Shown here piece by piece: positions 62,225 to 64,000 of a stretch of 64,000 nucleotides of DNA (positions are counted from its first letter, which is position 1; each line of letters starts with the position of its first letter). The notes beneath the pieces were generated by a model that did no database searches, was not told the origin of the DNA, and saw only the letters and a program-made list of their open reading frames with translations. Source of the stretch: Natronospirales bacterium (GTDB taxonomy: Bacteria > Pseudomonadota > Gammaproteobacteria > Natronospirales > REEB76); contig JAKAXB010000004.1 of assembly GCA_021816765.1 (NCBI GenBank), positions 124,001 to 188,000 of the forward strand, in the 5' to 3' direction. Made by a program: the position numbers and the translations under genes.

Positions 62225-62686
62225 ATGACCGGCAAACTGCGGGTGACGGTGCAGCGGGCTACGCGCCTGCGCAAGCTGCCTGCCGACGCGGACTTCACTC
62301 GCTGGGTACGCGCGGCGCTCAGAGGCCGCGGCGCGGCGGAACTCGTGATCCGTATTGTGGATGCGACGGAGGGCCGCCGGCTCAACCGCCGCTGGCGCGG
62401 CAAAGACCGCGCCACCAACGTGCTGTCGTTTCCCGCCGGGCTGCCGGTGGGCGTGGCCCTGCCGCTGCTGGGCGATCTGGTTATCTGTGCGCCGGCGGTG
62501 GCGCGGGAGGCAGCGGAGCAGGGCAAGACGCCCGCGGCGCATTGGGCCCACCTCACGGTGCACGGCACCCTGCATTTGCTGGGGTATGACCACGCAACGG
62601 AGGCTCAGGCGGTGGTGATGGAGCCCCTGGAAACGGCTATCCTCGGAACACTCGGTTTCCCGGACCCTTACGGTCCGGGCCGTTGA
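62225..62686 (+). CDS. ybeY: Endoribonuclease / rRNA maturation factor YbeY
   Basis: 153 residues from ATG 62225. The zinc-binding [11 protein letters not shown] motif (about 117-127), preceded by [10 protein letters not shown] and LGDLVICAP, identifies YbeY. It takes part in 16S rRNA 3'-end maturation and ribosome quality control. The gene following in most relatives is corC; here an AbrB/PIN pair is inserted between them. Confidence 0.95.
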   Translation: MTGKLRVTVQRATRLRKLPADADFTRWVRAALRGRGAAELVIRIVDATEGRRLNRRWRGKDRATNVLSFPAGLPVGVALPLLGDLVICAPAVAREAAEQGKTPAAHWAHLTVHGTLHLLGYDHATEAQAVVMEPLETAILGTLGFPDPYGPGR

Positions 62687-62703
62687 CGTCCGGGGGAGGA
62701 GTT

Positions 62704-62730
62704 AGTATTCTTACCGGTAAGAGTAATACT
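62704..62730. promoter_or_regulatory. Palindromic operator before AbrB-type antitoxin
   Basis: The core TCTTACCGGTAAGA (62709-62722) is a perfect 14-bp palindrome, with outer arms AGTAT and ATACT. It lies 18 bp after the ybeY stop and 20 bp before the antitoxin ATG, and shares the TTAC/GTAA core with the operators at 57388 and 59503. Confidence 0.6.
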
Positions 62731-62750
62731 CCAGCGAGGGCTTGTCTGTT

Positions 62751-62978
62751 ATGAAGATCACCGCCAAGGGCCAGGTGACCGTGCCGCAGGATATCCGCCG
62801 CCGGCTCGGCCTGATGCCCAACACCGAGGTGGAGTTCAGCGTCTCGGGCGACCGCGCCTACCTGCGCAAGGCCGTGGGCAAGGCCCGCCGCGGCGACGCA
62901 CTCATCGCGCGCATGCGCGGCCGGGCCACCGTACGCATGAGCACCGATGAGATCATGGCGCTCACCCGCGCGGAATGA
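62751..62978 (+). CDS. AbrB-type antitoxin (VapB-like)
   Basis: 75 residues from ATG 62751. MKITAKGQVTVPQDIRRRLG and LMPNTEVEFSVSGDRAYLRK make the AbrB hairpin domain. The tail (MRGRATVRMSTDEIMALTR) is a familiar VapB end. Overlaps the PIN gene by four bases. Confidence 0.87.
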   Translation: MKITAKGQVTVPQDIRRRLGLMPNTEVEFSVSGDRAYLRKAVGKARRGDALIARMRGRATVRMSTDEIMALTRAE

Positions 62979-63397
62979 GCGCCGCGCAACGCATCCTGGT
63001 GGACAGCAACGTGCTCCTCGACATCCTGGAGGAAGACGCACGTTGGTTTGACTGGTCCGCGCAGCAACTGGCGCGTTGTGCAGAGAGCGCAGAACTGGTC
63101 ATCAACCCGGTGATCTATGCTGAAGTCTCCATCGGCTTCGATGCCATCGAGGCGCTGGAGGAAGCGCTGCCGACGAGCCACGTGCGCCGCGAGCCGCTGC
63201 CGTGGGAAGCGGCGTTCCTGGCCGGCAAGTGCTTTCTGCGCTACCGGCGCCTGGGCGGGACGCGGCGTTCGCCCCTGCCGGATTTTTTCATCGGTGCGCA
63301 TGCTTCGGTGTCGGGGATGAGCCTGCTCACTCGGGATGCTTCGCGCTACCGGGCGTATTTCCCCAAACTTGCCGTCATCGCTCCTGATGAGGGATGA
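62975..63397 (+). CDS. PIN-domain toxin (VapC-like)
   Basis: 140 residues. Asp10 in ILVDSNVLLDILEED, Glu50 in PVIYAEVSIGF, PLPDFFIGAHASVSGM and LLTRDASRYRAYFP match the VapC type whose second motif is D-F-F-I-G-A-H. Coupled to the AbrB-type antitoxin by ATGA overlap. Its stop lies 16 bp from the corC start, so the module is inserted cleanly between ybeY and corC. Confidence 0.88.
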   Translation: MSAAQRILVDSNVLLDILEEDARWFDWSAQQLARCAESAELVINPVIYAEVSIGFDAIEALEEALPTSHVRREPLPWEAAFLAGKCFLRYRRLGGTRRSPLPDFFIGAHASVSGMSLLTRDASRYRAYFPKLAVIAPDEG

Positions 63398-63413
63398 ATG
63401 GATAACGACCGTC

Positions 63414-64000
63414 ATGCCAGAGACCAACACGGATAATCACAGCAGTCACGGCCCCGGGCTGCGCGCCTGGTTCGAGCGCCTGCGCCAGGCACTCAGCGGC
63501 GAACCCCGGGACCGGGACGAGCTTCTGGAATTGCTGCACGACGCCCAGCAGCGCAACCTGTTCGATACCGACGCTCAGGCCATGCTGGAGGGGGTGCTGC
63601 AGGTGGCGGACATGCAGGCCCGCGACATCATGATCCCGCGGGCGCAGATGGTGGTGCTGGAGAAGGACGCCGCGCTGCGCGAGGTCATGGCGGTGGTGGT
63701 GGATTCGGGCCATTCGCGTTTTCCGGTGGTGGGCGAGCGTCGTGACGAGGTCGTCGGCATCGTGCTCGCCAAAGATCTGCTGGAGCATTTCCTCGAGAAC
63801 CCGGACGGTCAGTTCAACATCCGTGAATATTTGCGGCCGGCGCCCTTCGTGCCCGAGAGTATCCGCCTGAACGTGCTGCTCAAGAATTTCCGCGCCAGCC
63901 GCAACCACATGGCCATTGTCGCGGACGAATACGGCGGCGCGGCGGGGCTCGTCACCATCGAGGATGTGCTGGAGCAGATCGTCGGCGAAATTGACGATGA
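63414..64000 (+). CDS. corC: CorC/YbeX (HlyC/CorC family CBS protein), 5' part
   Basis: The first 195 residues from ATG 63414; the gene runs off the right edge. [17 protein letters not shown], then [18 protein letters not shown] opens the first CBS domain, and [20 protein letters not shown] with [20 protein letters not shown] continue through the second. The family is linked to Mg2+/Co2+ efflux and, as YbeX, to ribosome metabolism. The C-terminal transporter-associated domain is outside the window. Confidence 0.94.
   Translation, partial: MPETNTDNHSSHGPGLRAWFERLRQALSGEPRDRDELLELLHDAQQRNLFDTDAQAMLEGVLQVADMQARDIMIPRAQMVVLEKDAALREVMAVVVDSGHSRFPVVGERRDEVVGIVLAKDLLEHFLENPDGQFNIREYLRPAPFVPESIRLNVLLKNFRASRNHMAIVADEYGGAAGLVTIEDVLEQIVGEIDD

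Noticed and set aside
60863-62593. 576-codon minus-strand frame over phoH and ybeY
   Set aside because: It crosses several real genes and REP repeats and has no recognisable domain.

Overview
The window looks like chromosomal DNA of a free-living gammaproteobacterium. This rests on the miaB - phoH - ybeY - corC gene order at the right end, the cysD/cysNC pair, an SSB with the classical acidic tip, and dispersed REP-like palindromes of the GTAGGAGCGG type. I cannot name a genus. The flanks are GC-rich (38 of 60 bases at 58261-58320), while part of the polysaccharide locus is clearly AT-richer (19 of 60 at 27541-27600).

Layout. 1-6.5 kb: end of a DUF2459 gene, a Phd/PIN toxin-antitoxin (TA) pair on the minus strand, a SAM methyltransferase, ssb, a nucleotidyltransferase/HEPN pair under a tandem-palindrome operator, and a Wzz-like chain-length regulator. 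6.7-9.5 kb: cysD and a cysN-cysC fusion that make PAPS. 9.5-14 kb: a scrap zone with a 161-bp tandem array, REP-like repeats, fragments of a nucleotide-sugar dehydrogenase and of rmlB, a broken higB beside an intact higA, and two further TA pairs. 14-34 kb: a Wzx/Wzy-type glycan locus holding rmlA, an FAD oxidase, RmlC- and RmlD-like enzymes, an SDR, a flippase, a sulfotransferase, a polymerase, glycosyltransferases, an asparagine synthase, a DegT aminotransferase, a two-subunit thiamine-diphosphate E1 enzyme, a PglC-like initiating transferase and a WbpM/CapD-like dehydratase. 34.4-57 kb: a second glycan module with an ABC exporter (Wzm/Wzt), five methyltransferases or related enzymes, four GT4 glycosyltransferases, UDP-sugar enzymes (TviB/WbpO-, TviC/WbpP- and CapI-like) and a second initiating transferase. 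It is bracketed by two paralogous O-antigen ligase genes whose first 795 bp are nearly identical. 57-64 kb: miaB, phoH, ybeY and corC, with four PIN-type TA pairs beside or inside the cluster.

How the genes fit together (inference): the centre encodes one or two surface glycans. CysD/CysNC plus the sulfotransferase suggest sulfation. The methyltransferases beside Wzt suggest methyl capping read by the Wzt C-terminal domain. The asparagine synthases beside uronic-acid enzymes suggest amidation. The E1 pair next to a sugar aminotransferase has no obvious textbook role and is the best candidate for unusual sugar chemistry. Nine TA-type modules, seven of them with PIN toxins, sit in the flanks. 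The ligase duplication makes the 36-55 kb block look like a cassette gained by, or lost through, recombination.
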